Shown here in pieces: positions 28,521 to 36,933 of a stretch of DNA of 64,000 nt. The notes below the pieces were generated by a model that was given only the letters and a program-made list of their open reading frames with translations, was not told the origin of the DNA and did not search any database. Source of the stretch: Oerskovia paurometabola (GTDB lineage: Bacteria; Actinomycetota; Actinomycetes; Actinomycetales; Cellulomonadaceae); contig NZ_JAFBBV010000001.1 in the NCBI RefSeq assembly GCF_016907365.1, positions 3,348,001-3,412,000 on the forward strand. The letters run 5' to 3'. Position 1 is the stretch's first letter. Every line of letters begins with the position of its first letter. A program made the position numbers and the translations under genes.

Positions 28521-31500
28521 CTACCTCGTTCCGGTCCGACGACGTCCCACCGGTACGGCGAGGAGCACGAAGATCAGCAGGGTCAGCCCCGCCACGGCGA
28601 GCCAGGGCGGCCGGTGCGCGGGGACGAAGTCGATCGACAGGGAACCCGCCTCGGAGCCGAGGAGGAAGGCCTGGCGTCCGTCGACCTCGGCGCGCTCGAG
28701 GACGCGCCCGTCGAGCGTCGCGACCCACCCAGGGTCCGCGGTCTCGGCGAGCACGATCGCGCGCTCGGCACCGCCCGTCTCGACACGCGTCTCGACCGAC
28801 TTGTCGTCGGCGGGAAGGAGCCGCTCGACCACGACGGGCCCGGCCTCGTCCTCCTGGCCGGAGGTCGGCACGGCAGCGACCACCCGCGCCCACGCCGGCG
28901 CGTCCGTCTCCAGCGGACCGGGAGCGACGCGCCACAGGACCGACGTCTGGCCCTCCGTCACGCGCTCGAGCCCCGGCACCATGTCGAGACGGGCCACGAG
29001 CTCGGCGCGCTCACGCTCGGCGACGGCGTCCTCGGTCGTCGAGGTCGGCAGCACGACGGCCCCGACGCCCAGGTCGCCGAGCTCGCGCGCCGCACCGGCA
29101 GCACTCCCCGTCGCCATGCCTGCCACGACCGCGGGCAGGTCTCCCTGCGCGTACGCCGGGTCGGTCATGGCCCGCGCCTGCACGACGCTCGACGCGTCGA
29201 TCATCTGCGGGCCGTCCCCTCGCAGGAGCGCGTACTCGAGGACGCCGCCGGGGGCGAGCTCGAGCGACAGGACGCGCACCTCGCGTTCGGAGTCCTGCAT
29301 CTGCTGGCCGACCTTGGGGACCACCGGCTCGGTGGCGACGACCAGGTCTCCGACGGCCCCGTCGCGATCGGTGGCCGCCATGGTCCACGACGCCACCGAT
29401 GCGACAGGGACCACGACCGCGACCAGCGCGAGCAGAGCGACGCTGCCTGCCCGCCACCCGGCGAGCGTGCGCTCCCGTCGCTCGCCACGCGGGCCCTCCT
29501 CGGAGGGAGACTGCAGGCCGACCGTGCCTGCGGACGACTCTCCGGACGTCTGCGCGACCTCCGCCTCCGGGATCGCGACCGGGTCGCCCTCCGGGGCAGG
29601 CCGCCGAGCGGTCCGCAGCCCGGGAGCACCGAGCAGAGCAGCGCCCAGCAGCCCCAGCAGGACGACCGAGACCCCGGCCCCGGGCCAGCCGTGGACGGGC
29701 CCCTCGGCCGAGCCGGCGACCTCGATCGCCCCGGTGACCACGGCGGCCGCGAGGCCCAGCGCGGCGATGAACCATGCACAGGCCACACCCGCCACCCGTG
29801 CGCGGAAGAGGGCGAGCACGGCCAGCACGGCCACCAGGGCTCCCGTCGCCATCGGCGCGAGACGTGCGACCTCACCGAGCACACCGCCGTCCAGACCGAA
29901 CCACGGGGCACCCGTCACCGGGAGGCCGAGCAGCTGCTGCCAGGCCGGTGCCGCGTCGGAACCGACGGGCACTCCGGGCCCGGTCGCCAGGAGGCGCCAC
30001 CCACCGTCCGTCCAGGTGGTGCCGATGCGGTACCAGAAGGGAGCGAGGAGCACGAGCGAGGGAAGCAGCACCAGGAGCAGGTACCGGCGGTGCTGACGGG
30101 CCGCCACCGCGACCACGCCCAACGCCAGGACGAACACCGGGAGGAGGATCGGGGCTCCGCACACCGCGACGAGCAGGGCGAGCCCGGCGGCTGCCGCCGC
30201 GCCGACCGATCCTGGCCGCTGGCGTCGAAGCGCACGGCGCCCCGACGGGTGGACACGGCCGGGTGCCCCCAGGGCGGGGCTGAGCTCGTCGTACGCCTGC
30301 ACCCCGAGGGCACGCAGGATCCCCAGCGCGGCCCAGGGAAGGGCGGCGTGCGCGACGAGGGCACCGAGCCGCCCGTCGCCGAGCGCGAGGACGAAGGAGG
30401 GGGCCGCCACCCACACGATCGCCGCCCAGGCGCGCAGCGAGACCGAGCGGGTCACGCCGCCCGCGGCGAACCAGGCGCCCAGCCCCGCCACCACGAACGA
30501 CAGCACCACCATGACGCCGACCGCCGGCTGCAGCGACCCGCCGCCGAGCAGCGCCAACGGGAGGAGGAACGTCGTGAAGGGGTCCGCAGGTGCGGGCGCT
30601 CCCAGCCCGTCCGCGACCCAGCCACCGGTCGCCGCCTGCCAGATGGCCGCGAGGCTGCCGTCCGCCGGGAGGAGCTCGCCACCGACGAAGCGTCCACCCG
30701 CGGCAAGAGCCCCCAGCACGGACCCGAAGACGGTCGCGGTCAGTGCGAGGAGGCCGAGCGTCAGCAGCCCGAGCATGGCCCGACGCCGACGACCGATCGC
30801 GCGGAGCTCGGCCCGCTCGAGATCCGTGGGAGCCGTCGAGACCCGGTGCTCCTCGGCGTTCGCCAGCCGGTGGTCCCGGCGCTCCCCGAGGACGTCGCGC
30901 CAGGAGCCCTGGAGAGGTGTCAGCGCGCGTCGGGGAAGGACGCTCGTGCGGCGGACCGCCCGGCGAGACCTGGCGAGCGCGGGGAGCCGCACGACGGCCC
31001 AGAGCGGCGCCAGGAGCTCGTCCCGCGCCTGTGCCGGTCGCTTGATCGCGAGACGGTACATCGCCTGGAACGGCGCCCACAGGATCATGGCGAGCACGGC
31101 CGGCACGAGCATCGGCCACGCGACGCTCACGAGCCGGTAGTGAAGGTGGCTGCGCCGCCGAGGTCCGTACGACGCCTCGACGTCCGGCGCCCGGGACTCG
31201 TCCTCGTCCTCGTGGCGCCCCTCGTCGCGCAGGTCGAGGAGCGACGCCTGCGCGTGCCGGACCACGGCACGCGGCACGACCACGACACGGTGCCCCGCGA
31301 GGCGCGCGCGGCGGCAGAAGTCGAGCCCGTCACCGAACACCCCGTACTCGGGGTCGGTACCCTCCAGCGCCTGCCAGACCGACGTGCGCACCAGCGCCCC
31401 GGCGAGGCCCACCGCGAAGACGTCCTCGCGGGCGTCGTGCTGGCCCTGGTCGATCTCGTGCTCGTCGATCCCGGTCATCCGGCGACCGAGCGGGGAGACC

Positions 31501-32048
31501 GTGAACCCGACCTCGAGGAGCACCCCGTCGGAGTCGCCGTCCAGGTCCCAGCGGCGCTGCTTCGCGCCCGCGACCGCCACGGCGTTCGAGTGCTCGACCG
31601 CCCGGAGCTGCTCCGCCAAGGCGCCGGGCTCGGGGGTGGAGTCGTCGTGCAGGAGCCAGAGCCAGGTCGGCGGGTCCTGCGCGCCGCGAGACGCGAGCGC
31701 GATGTCCACGGCCTGCCCGAAGGTGCGTGCGTGAGGGGCCGCGAGGAACCGCGCGCCACCGAGCTGGAGCTCCTGGTACTCGCTCATCGCCTGGGACGCG
31801 GCGACGTCCACCACGATCACGGCGTCCGGGACGACCGACTGCGACCGGACGGCGTCGAGCGTGTGCGGCAGGTAGCGGGTGTGGCCCTGGGTGACGACCA
31901 CCGCGGTCACGGAGACGACGGCGGGCACCGAGCCGGTCACCGCCGCAGCGGCGTGGGGCGACGCACCACGTGCGCGCTGCTGCGCCGCACCTGGCTGCTG
32001 GAAGGGACCGGTCACCGTGGTCGTGTCTGAAGAAGTCATCCTGGCCAC
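28521..32048 (-). CDS. Giant membrane protein: GT2 glycosyltransferase domain plus multi-helix C-terminus
   Basis: 1175 residues. A GT-A fold occupies about 45-330: TAVVVTQGHTRYLPHTLDAVRSQ, a metal-binding-like LLHDDSTPEPGAL (DD in place of DxD) and GDGLDFCRRARLAGHRVVVVPRA. A polar linker with the membrane-entry segment VSVAWPMLVPAVLAMILW follows, then roughly ten to twelve helices between about 430 and 880, and a large extracytoplasmic C-terminal part ending in a last helix (WLAVAGLTLLIFVLLAVPVG). The architecture matches a conserved actinobacterial gene between whiB2 and DUF5719, presumably a cell-envelope glycan enzyme. The start may be GTG 32048 or ATG 32039. Confidence 0.88.
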   Translation of the reverse strand: MARMTSSDTTTVTGPFQQPGAAQQRARGASPHAAAAVTGSVPAVVSVTAVVVTQGHTRYLPHTLDAVRSQSVVPDAVIVVDVAASQAMSEYQELQLGGARFLAAPHARTFGQAVDIALASRGAQDPPTWLWLLHDDSTPEPGALAEQLRAVEHSNAVAVAGAKQRRWDLDGDSDGVLLEVGFTVSPLGRRMTGIDEHEIDQGQHDAREDVFAVGLAGALVRTSVWQALEGTDPEYGVFGDGLDFCRRARLAGHRVVVVPRAVVRHAQASLLDLRDEGRHEDEDESRAPDVEASYGPRRRSHLHYRLVSVAWPMLVPAVLAMILWAPFQAMYRLAIKRPAQARDELLAPLWAVVRLPALARSRRAVRRTSVLPRRALTPLQGSWRDVLGERRDHRLANAEEHRVSTAPTDLERAELRAIGRRRRAMLGLLTLGLLALTATVFGSVLGALAAGGRFVGGELLPADGSLAAIWQAATGGWVADGLGAPAPADPFTTFLLPLALLGGGSLQPAVGVMVVLSFVVAGLGAWFAAGGVTRSVSLRAWAAIVWVAAPSFVLALGDGRLGALVAHAALPWAALGILRALGVQAYDELSPALGAPGRVHPSGRRALRRQRPGSVGAAAAAGLALLVAVCGAPILLPVFVLALGVVAVAARQHRRYLLLVLLPSLVLLAPFWYRIGTTWTDGGWRLLATGPGVPVGSDAAPAWQQLLGLPVTGAPWFGLDGGVLGEVARLAPMATGALVAVLAVLALFRARVAGVACAWFIAALGLAAAVVTGAIEVAGSAEGPVHGWPGAGVSVVLLGLLGAALLGAPGLRTARRPAPEGDPVAIPEAEVAQTSGESSAGTVGLQSPSEEGPRGERRERTLAGWRAGSVALLALVAVVVPVASVASWTMAATDRDGAVGDLVVATEPVVPKVGQQMQDSEREVRVLSLELAPGGVLEYALLRGDGPQMIDASSVVQARAMTDPAYAQGDLPAVVAGMATGSAAGAARELGDLGVGAVVLPTSTTEDAVAERERAELVARLDMVPGLERVTEGQTSVLWRVAPGPLETDAPAWARVVAAVPTSGQEDEAGPVVVERLLPADDKSVETRVETGGAERAIVLAETADPGWVATLDGRVLERAEVDGRQAFLLGSEAGSLSIDFVPAHRPPWLAVAGLTLLIFVLLAVPVGRRRTGTR

Positions 32049-32147
32049 ATCATGACCCGCGCTCTGCGCAGATCGTGGGACCTCGACACGGCAGGTCGTC
32101 GACCCGAGCGACAGTTCGCCCGCTCCGACCTGATGGCCGGAGAGTGC

Positions 32148-32477
32148 TCAGACCACCCGGCGCTTGAGCTTGCGACGCTCGCGCTCGGAGAGCCCGCCCC
32201 AGATGCCGAAGCGCTCGTCGTGCTCGAGCGCGTACTCGAGGCACTCGGCCCGGACCTCGCAGCCCGTGCAGACCTTCTTGGCCTCGCGCGTCGATCCCCC
32301 CTTCTCGGGGAAGAACGCCTCGGGGTCGGTCTGAGCGCACAGCGCGCGCTCCTGCCAACCCATGAGCCCGTCGTCCACGACCTCGCCGAAGAGAGGCAGC
32401 ACAGGAGCCACCGTCTCTACCGGCTGACCTGCGTCCGAGGGAAAGGCCCCCAGATCATCGCCCAGCACGTTCCACAT
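32148..32477 (-). CDS. whiB2: WhiB2/WhmD-type transcriptional regulator
   Basis: 109 residues. Iron-sulfur ligands are C47, C70, C73 and C79 in the arrangement C-x22-C-x2-C-x5-C. ALCAQTDPEAFFPEKGGSTREAKKVC and the turn GIWGG (91-95), followed by a basic tail LSERERRKLKRRVV, match WhiB2/WhmD, which is essential for septation in mycobacteria and needed for sporulation septa in Streptomyces (WhiB). ATG 32477 was preferred over the one five codons upstream because AAGGGG lies seven bases ahead of it. The AT-rich upstream region holds a clear -10. Confidence 0.95.
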   Translation of the reverse strand: MWNVLGDDLGAFPSDAGQPVETVAPVLPLFGEVVDDGLMGWQERALCAQTDPEAFFPEKGGSTREAKKVCTGCEVRAECLEYALEHDERFGIWGGLSERERRKLKRRVV

Positions 32478-32495
32478 GATGCGCCCCTTCATGCC

Positions 32496-32501
32496 GTTAT
32501 A
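32496..32501 (-). promoter_or_regulatory. whiB2: -10 of whiB2
   Basis: TATAAC on the minus strand in an unusually AT-rich stretch (about 32490-32560). It gives a leader of about 12 nt containing the AAGGGG site. Confidence 0.55.
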
Positions 32502-32614
32502 TGAAAACTGCATTAGAGAAATTACACGCGTGTCATCCACGTCCGTCAAGCCGAAATGTGCTATCCGGGCGATTCGGTGGGTGAAATCACGACGTCGGAC
32601 GTCTCGGCGCGTCC

Positions 32615-32620
32615 TAGGCT
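32615..32620 (+). promoter_or_regulatory. Candidate leaderless -10 of the TIGR03089 gene
   Basis: TAGGCT, then seven bases and the ATG at 32628. Confidence 0.5.
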
Positions 32621-32627
32621 GGGCCGC

Positions 32628-33398
32628 ATGGCCGCATCCTCGACCCCTCCTATGCACATCGCTGACCTGCAGCGTCTCATCACCCGAGACCCCGGTCGAC
32701 CACGTCTCACCTGGTACGGAGAGGACGGCGAGCGCGTCGAGCTGTCGGGCGCGGTCCTGCACAACTGGGTCAACAAAACCGTCAACCTGCTCGTCGAGGA
32801 ATTCGACGCCGCCCCCGGAACCCGTGTGCTGCTCGACCTTCCACCGCACTGGCGTTCGATCGTCTGGGCGCTCGCCACGTGGCGAACAGGTGCCACGCTC
32901 GTGCTGGCTCAGCCCTCGCCGAGTGGAGACGCCGTCCGGCAGGAGGAGGCCCGCCGCATCGACGTCGTCGTGACCTCGCGCCCCGCCTCCTGGGCGGGGA
33001 CCGGCGCACAGCTCGTCGCGGTCCCGCTGCCTGCGCTCGCCCGCCGGTTCGACGGCGACCTGCCCGCCGGCGCGATCGACGCAGGCTCGGCCGTCATGAC
33101 CTACGGCGACCAGATCGGCTGGGTCGAGGAGGCCGACCCCGACGCCGTCGCGATCGAGCCCGACGTCTCCCACGACGGGCTCGTCGCCTGGGCCCTCGCC
33201 GGCGCACCGGTCCCGTCGGCGTCCGCGCCCCGGACCCTCGTCGGCGAGGAGCACGCGCTCCCGCTGCTGCGCCGGACGCTGGGGGCTCTGGCGCTCGACG
33301 GATCGGTGGTCGTGACCTCGTCCACGACCACCGGCGCGCTCGTGAACGACCCCGCACGCCTCGCGCGCCTCCGAGAGACCGAGAGAATCACCGACTGA
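32628..33398 (+). CDS. TIGR03089 family protein
   Basis: 256 residues. The beginning (LITRDPGRPRLTWYGEDGERVELSGAVLHNWVNKTVNLL) and LLDLPPHWRSIVWALATWRTGATLVLA resemble the N-terminal lobe of AMP-binding (acyl/aminoacyl adenylating) enzymes. The protein stops before any adenylation core motif, so it is a stand-alone remnant or binding domain. Conserved beside whiB2 and the LCP/rml genes in actinobacteria (Rv3268-like, from memory). Divergent from whiB2. The function is not known. Confidence 0.88.
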   Translation: MAASSTPPMHIADLQRLITRDPGRPRLTWYGEDGERVELSGAVLHNWVNKTVNLLVEEFDAAPGTRVLLDLPPHWRSIVWALATWRTGATLVLAQPSPSGDAVRQEEARRIDVVVTSRPASWAGTGAQLVAVPLPALARRFDGDLPAGAIDAGSAVMTYGDQIGWVEEADPDAVAIEPDVSHDGLVAWALAGAPVPSASAPRTLVGEEHALPLLRRTLGALALDGSVVVTSSTTTGALVNDPARLARLRETERITD

Positions 33399-33457
33399 CG
33401 TGCGGGAACGCTTCCCACCCCCCGCCAGGAGTGGTTCGAGCGGGCCGTTCCGGTCGA

Positions 33458-33463
33458 TAGGCT
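33458..33463 (+). promoter_or_regulatory. Candidate -10 of the wbbL-like gene
   Basis: TAGGCT, ten bases before the ATG at 33474, so the leader would be only a few nucleotides. Confidence 0.45.
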
Positions 33464-33473
33464 GTGCGACATC

Positions 33474-34346
33474 ATGAGCAGCCCCGCCGGCGCACCCAAC
33501 GCCCTCCGTGTCATCTGCGTCGTCTACAACCCCGGGACGGAGCTCGTCGACTTCGCGACCTCGCTCCGGACGGCGACCACCCGCACGACAGAGCTCGTCC
33601 TCGTGAACAACGGTGGGCCGAGCGACATCGCGCGACGGCTCGCCCAGGAGGAAGGGACCCGCCTCGTCGAGTCCGGCGGCAACCTGGGCTACGGCCGCGC
33701 GGCGAACCTCGGGGCCCGCGGAGCGGGAGGCGACTGGGTCGTCGTCGCCAATCCCGACCTCGTCTGGGCACCAGGCTCCCTCGACGTCCTCCTCGAGGCG
33801 GGCACCCGCCACGAGGAGGCAGGCTCGCTCGGCCCTCGGATCCTCAACACCGACGGGACCGAGTACCCGTCAGCGCGCGCGATCCCCTCCCTCCGGCTCG
33901 GTGCCGGGCACGCGGTGCTGGGCAAGGTCTGGCCGAGCAACCCGTGGTCGACCGCCTACCGGAGCGCGAACACCTCGAGGAGCGACACCGAGCGGGCCGC
34001 GGGCTGGCTGTCCGGGGCGTGCCTCCTGCTCCGGCGCGAGGCCTTCGAGCAGGTCGGAGGGTTCGACGAGGGCTACTTCATGTTCTTCGAGGACCTCGAC
34101 CTGGGAGACCGCCTCGGGCAGGCCGGCTGGGCGAACGTGTTCGTCCCGGCAGCGGTCGTGACCCACGTCCAGGGCGTGTCGTGGAAGAAGGACCCGGCGC
34201 CCATGATCCGTGCGCACCACGTCAGCGCCCGCCGCTACCTGACGGGACGCTACGGTGCCTGGTACCAGGCACCGCTGCGCTGGTTGCTCTCGCTCGGGCT
34301 GGCCGCGCGCGAGCGGATCGAGATCAGGACCGCACGGCGCGGCTGA
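33474..34346 (+). CDS. GT2 glycosyltransferase, WbbL-like rhamnosyltransferase
   Basis: 290 residues. GT-A fold: ICVVYNPGTELVDFATSL, ELVLVNNGGPS, NLGYGRAANLGARGAGGDWVVVANPDLVW (the NPD takes the DxD place), then LSGACLLLRREAFEQVGGFDEGYFMFFEDLDLGDRLGQAGW. Position directly before rmlA suggests it uses dTDP-rhamnose, as mycobacterial WbbL does when it adds rhamnose to GlcNAc-PP-lipid. Substrate is inferred from context. Soluble, with a basic C-terminus that could sit on the membrane. Confidence 0.88.
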   Translation: MSSPAGAPNALRVICVVYNPGTELVDFATSLRTATTRTTELVLVNNGGPSDIARRLAQEEGTRLVESGGNLGYGRAANLGARGAGGDWVVVANPDLVWAPGSLDVLLEAGTRHEEAGSLGPRILNTDGTEYPSARAIPSLRLGAGHAVLGKVWPSNPWSTAYRSANTSRSDTERAAGWLSGACLLLRREAFEQVGGFDEGYFMFFEDLDLGDRLGQAGWANVFVPAAVVTHVQGVSWKKDPAPMIRAHHVSARRYLTGRYGAWYQAPLRWLLSLGLAARERIEIRTARRG

Positions 34347-34360
34347 TCCGCAGCATGCGG

Positions 34361-34366
34361 CACAAT
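34361..34366 (+). promoter_or_regulatory. rmlA: Candidate leaderless -10 of rmlA
   Basis: CACAAT, seven bases ahead of the ATG at 34374. Confidence 0.45.
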
Positions 34367-34373
34367 GGCCCGC

Positions 34374-35240
34374 ATGCGTGGAATCATCCTGGCCGGCGGA
34401 TCCGGCACTCGTCTGCACCCGATCACCCTCGGCATCAGCAAGCAGCTCGTCCCCGTCTACGACAAGCCGATGATCTACTACCCGCTCTCCACACTGATCC
34501 TCGCGGGTATCAAGGACATCCTGATCATCACGACGCCGCACGACGCCGACCAGTTCCGACGGCTGCTGGGCGACGGCTCGCAGTTCGGCGTCTCGATCGA
34601 GTACACCGTCCAGGCCGAGCCGAACGGCCTCGCCCAGGCGTTCGTCCTGGGGGCGGACTTCATCGGCAACGACGCCGCCGCGCTCGTCCTGGGCGACAAC
34701 ATCTTCTACGGCCCCGGGATGGGCTCGACGCTCTCCCGGTACGCCGACCTCGACGGCGGCGCCGTCTTCGCCTACCGCGTCGCCGACCCGACGTCCTACG
34801 GGGTCGTCGAGTTCGACGCCGACGGCAAGGCGCTCTCGCTCGAGGAGAAGCCGGCCGAGCCCAAGTCGAACTACGCGGTCCCCGGCCTGTACTTCTACGA
34901 CAACGACGTCGTCGCGATCGCCCGTGACCTCGCCCCGTCCGCCCGAGGGGAGTACGAGATCACGGACGTGAACCGGACCTACCTCGAGCAAGGACGTCTG
35001 CAGGTCGAGGTCCTCCCGCGCGGCACCGCCTGGCTCGACACCGGGACGTTCGACTCGCTCGTCGAGGCGTCCGACTTCGTGAAGACGATCGAGCACCGCC
35101 AGGGGCTCAAGGTCGGCGCTCCCGAGGAGGTCGCCTGGCGCCGAGGGTTCATGTCCGACGACGAGCTGCGCGAACGTGCGGAGAAGCTCGTCAAGTCCGG
35201 CTACGGCACCTACCTGCTCGGTCTGCTCGAGCGCGACTGA
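34374..35240 (+). CDS. rmlA: Glucose-1-phosphate thymidylyltransferase
   Basis: 288 residues; makes dTDP-glucose from dTTP and glucose-1-P, the first step of dTDP-L-rhamnose synthesis. The start [16 protein letters not shown] contains the nucleotide-binding GGSGTRL loop (8-14), followed by [29 protein letters not shown] and a sugar-binding [22 protein letters not shown]. The ATG at 34374 is preferred to 34365 because RmlA begins at MRGI. Converges with rmlD through a very long terminator. Confidence 0.97.
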   Translation: MRGIILAGGSGTRLHPITLGISKQLVPVYDKPMIYYPLSTLILAGIKDILIITTPHDADQFRRLLGDGSQFGVSIEYTVQAEPNGLAQAFVLGADFIGNDAAALVLGDNIFYGPGMGSTLSRYADLDGGAVFAYRVADPTSYGVVEFDADGKALSLEEKPAEPKSNYAVPGLYFYDNDVVAIARDLAPSARGEYEITDVNRTYLEQGRLQVEVLPRGTAWLDTGTFDSLVEASDFVKTIEHRQGLKVGAPEEVAWRRGFMSDDELRERAEKLVKSGYGTYLLGLLERD

Positions 35241-35246
35241 CGCACC

Positions 35247-35302
35247 GGCCGTGCGACGAAGGGCCCGACGACTCGTGTCGTCGGGCCCTTCGTCGCACGG
35301 CC
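35247..35302. terminator. Bidirectional terminator between rmlA and rmlD
   Basis: Perfect 26-bp inverted repeat (35247-35272 with 35277-35302) with a TCGT loop, placed 6 and 10 bases beyond the two converging stops. It is the longest perfect stem in the window. Confidence 0.85.
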
Positions 35303-35312
35303 GAGCGGGTGG

Positions 35313-36200
35313 TCAGGCGAGCACGGAGGCCGCGGCGAGCTGCCACCGCTCGCGCCACGGACCGATCGGCTCGACACCGATGCGCTCGAGCGCCTCGTGC
35401 CCCAGCACCGAGTAGGCGGGCCGGGGAGCCTTGCTGGCGAAGGCCGCGCTCGTGGTGCGCTGAAGGTCGACCTCGGCCCCCGACGACGCGACGACCGCCT
35501 CCGTGAACCCGAACCACGAGGTGCTGCCGCTCGAGGTGCCGTGGTAGGTGCCGCTCGGTGCACCGGCCTGGACCAGGCGCACGATCAGGTCGGCCAGGTC
35601 GACCGTCCAGGTGGGCTGCCCGACCTGGTCGTCGACGACCGAGAGCGAGTCCCGCTCCCCCGCGAGGCGTGCCATGGTCTTCGGGAAGCACGCACCCCGT
35701 GCGCCGTAGAGCCACGCGGTGCGCACGATCAGGTGGTCCGGGTTCTCCGCCCGGACCGCCCACTCGCCGGCGGCCTTGGTCCGGCCGTAGGCCGAGCGGG
35801 GCGCGATCGGGGCGTCCTCGGGGTACGGGATGTCCGCATGCCCGTCGAACACGTAGTCGGTCGACACCTGGACGAGACGGGCGCCGGTCCCGGCCGTTGC
35901 CCGGGCCAGGTTCGCGGCCCCCACCCCGTTGACCGAGAACGCCCCGGCCTCCTGCTCCTCCGCGTCGTCGACCGCGGTCCAGGCGGCACAGTTGACCACG
36001 ACGTCGAACCCCTCGACGCTCGACGTGACGGAGACCGGGTCCGTGATGTCGATCGTGGACCTGTCCGCGGGCGTCACGTCGACACCCGCGCCCGTGAGCC
36101 GCGACATCATGTCCTGGCCGAGCATTCCCCGAGCCCCGACGACGAGCCATCGCCGCCCGTCGGCTCGAAGGTCGGGCTCGGCCTGGTACGTCTCCGTCAA
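35313..36200 (-). CDS. rmlD: dTDP-4-dehydrorhamnose reductase
   Basis: 295 residues from a TTG with GGAGGA four bases ahead; the nearby ATG is out of frame. It catalyses the last step to dTDP-L-rhamnose. NAD(P) loop VVGARGMLGQDM (GxxGxxG), QVSTDYVFDG with catalytic T/D, and YGRTKAAGEW (YxxxK). VVNCAAWTAVDDAE and RTAWLYG are typical of RmlD. Divergent from rmlC, so D and C share the promoter region at about 36.2-36.3 kb. Confidence 0.95.
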   Translation of the reverse strand: MTETYQAEPDLRADGRRWLVVGARGMLGQDMMSRLTGAGVDVTPADRSTIDITDPVSVTSSVEGFDVVVNCAAWTAVDDAEEQEAGAFSVNGVGAANLARATAGTGARLVQVSTDYVFDGHADIPYPEDAPIAPRSAYGRTKAAGEWAVRAENPDHLIVRTAWLYGARGACFPKTMARLAGERDSLSVVDDQVGQPTWTVDLADLIVRLVQAGAPSGTYHGTSSGSTSWFGFTEAVVASSGAEVDLQRTTSAAFASKAPRPAYSVLGHEALERIGVEPIGPWRERWQLAAASVLA

Positions 36201-36258
36201 GGGTCCTCCATCGATCTCCGCTCGCCCGCCGGGCCGGATGCCTCGGCCGACGGCCACG

Positions 36259-36264
36259 TATGAT
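36259..36264 (+). promoter_or_regulatory. rmlC: -10 of rmlC
   Basis: TATGAT, 52 bases ahead of the TTG start of rmlC. Confidence 0.5.
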
Positions 36265-36315
36265 CTTAGGGCCTGCGGCGCCACCCCCGCGGGCCCCACC
36301 AGTCGAGGAGAAACG

Positions 36316-36933
36316 TTGCAGTACAGAGAGCTCGCAGTTCCCGGCGCCTGGGAGATCACCCCGAAGACCTTCGGCGATCCTCGCGGCGTCTTCCTCGAGT
36401 GGTTCAAGGCCGACGCCTTCGCGGAGGCCCTCGGGCACCCCCTCGACCTCCAGCAGGCCAACTGCTCGGTCTCGGCCGCCGGTGTGCTCCGGGGGATCCA
36501 CTTCGCCGACGTGCCGCCGGGCCAGGCCAAGTACGTGACGTGCGCCAAGGGAGCGGTCCTCGACGTCGTGGTCGACATCCGTGTCGGCTCGCCGACGTTC
36601 GGCCGGTGGGACTCGGTCCTCCTCGACGACGTGGACCGCCGCGCCATCTACCTCGGCGAGGGTCTGGGCCACGCGTTCATGTCGCTCGAGGACGACTCGA
36701 CCGTCCTCTACCTCTGCTCCACGGGGTACTCGCCCGGGCGCGAGCACGGCATCCACCCGCTCGACCCCGAGGTCGGCATCGAGTGGCCGACCGTCGGTCG
36801 CGACGGGACCTCCCTGACGCCGCTCCTGTCGGAGAAGGACCTCGCGGCGCCGAGCCTGAGCGAGGCCGCCGCGCAGGGACTCCTCCCCACCGCGGACGCG
36901 GTCGAGGCGTACGTCACCTCCCTGCGCGCCTGA
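36316..36933 (+). CDS. rmlC: dTDP-4-dehydrorhamnose 3,5-epimerase
   Basis: 205 residues from a TTG with CGAGGAG ahead. Cupin fold: LAVPGAWEITPKTFGDPRGVFLEWF, then GVLRGIHFADVPPGQAKYVTCAKGAVLDVVVDIRVGSPTFGRW with the catalytic histidine, and GLGHAFMSLEDDSTVLYLCSTGYSP. The usual LRGxHYQ is LRGIHFA here, a divergent member. Its stop overlaps the converging glycosyltransferase by 20 bases. Confidence 0.94.
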   Translation: MQYRELAVPGAWEITPKTFGDPRGVFLEWFKADAFAEALGHPLDLQQANCSVSAAGVLRGIHFADVPPGQAKYVTCAKGAVLDVVVDIRVGSPTFGRWDSVLLDDVDRRAIYLGEGLGHAFMSLEDDSTVLYLCSTGYSPGREHGIHPLDPEVGIEWPTVGRDGTSLTPLLSEKDLAAPSLSEAAAQGLLPTADAVEAYVTSLRA

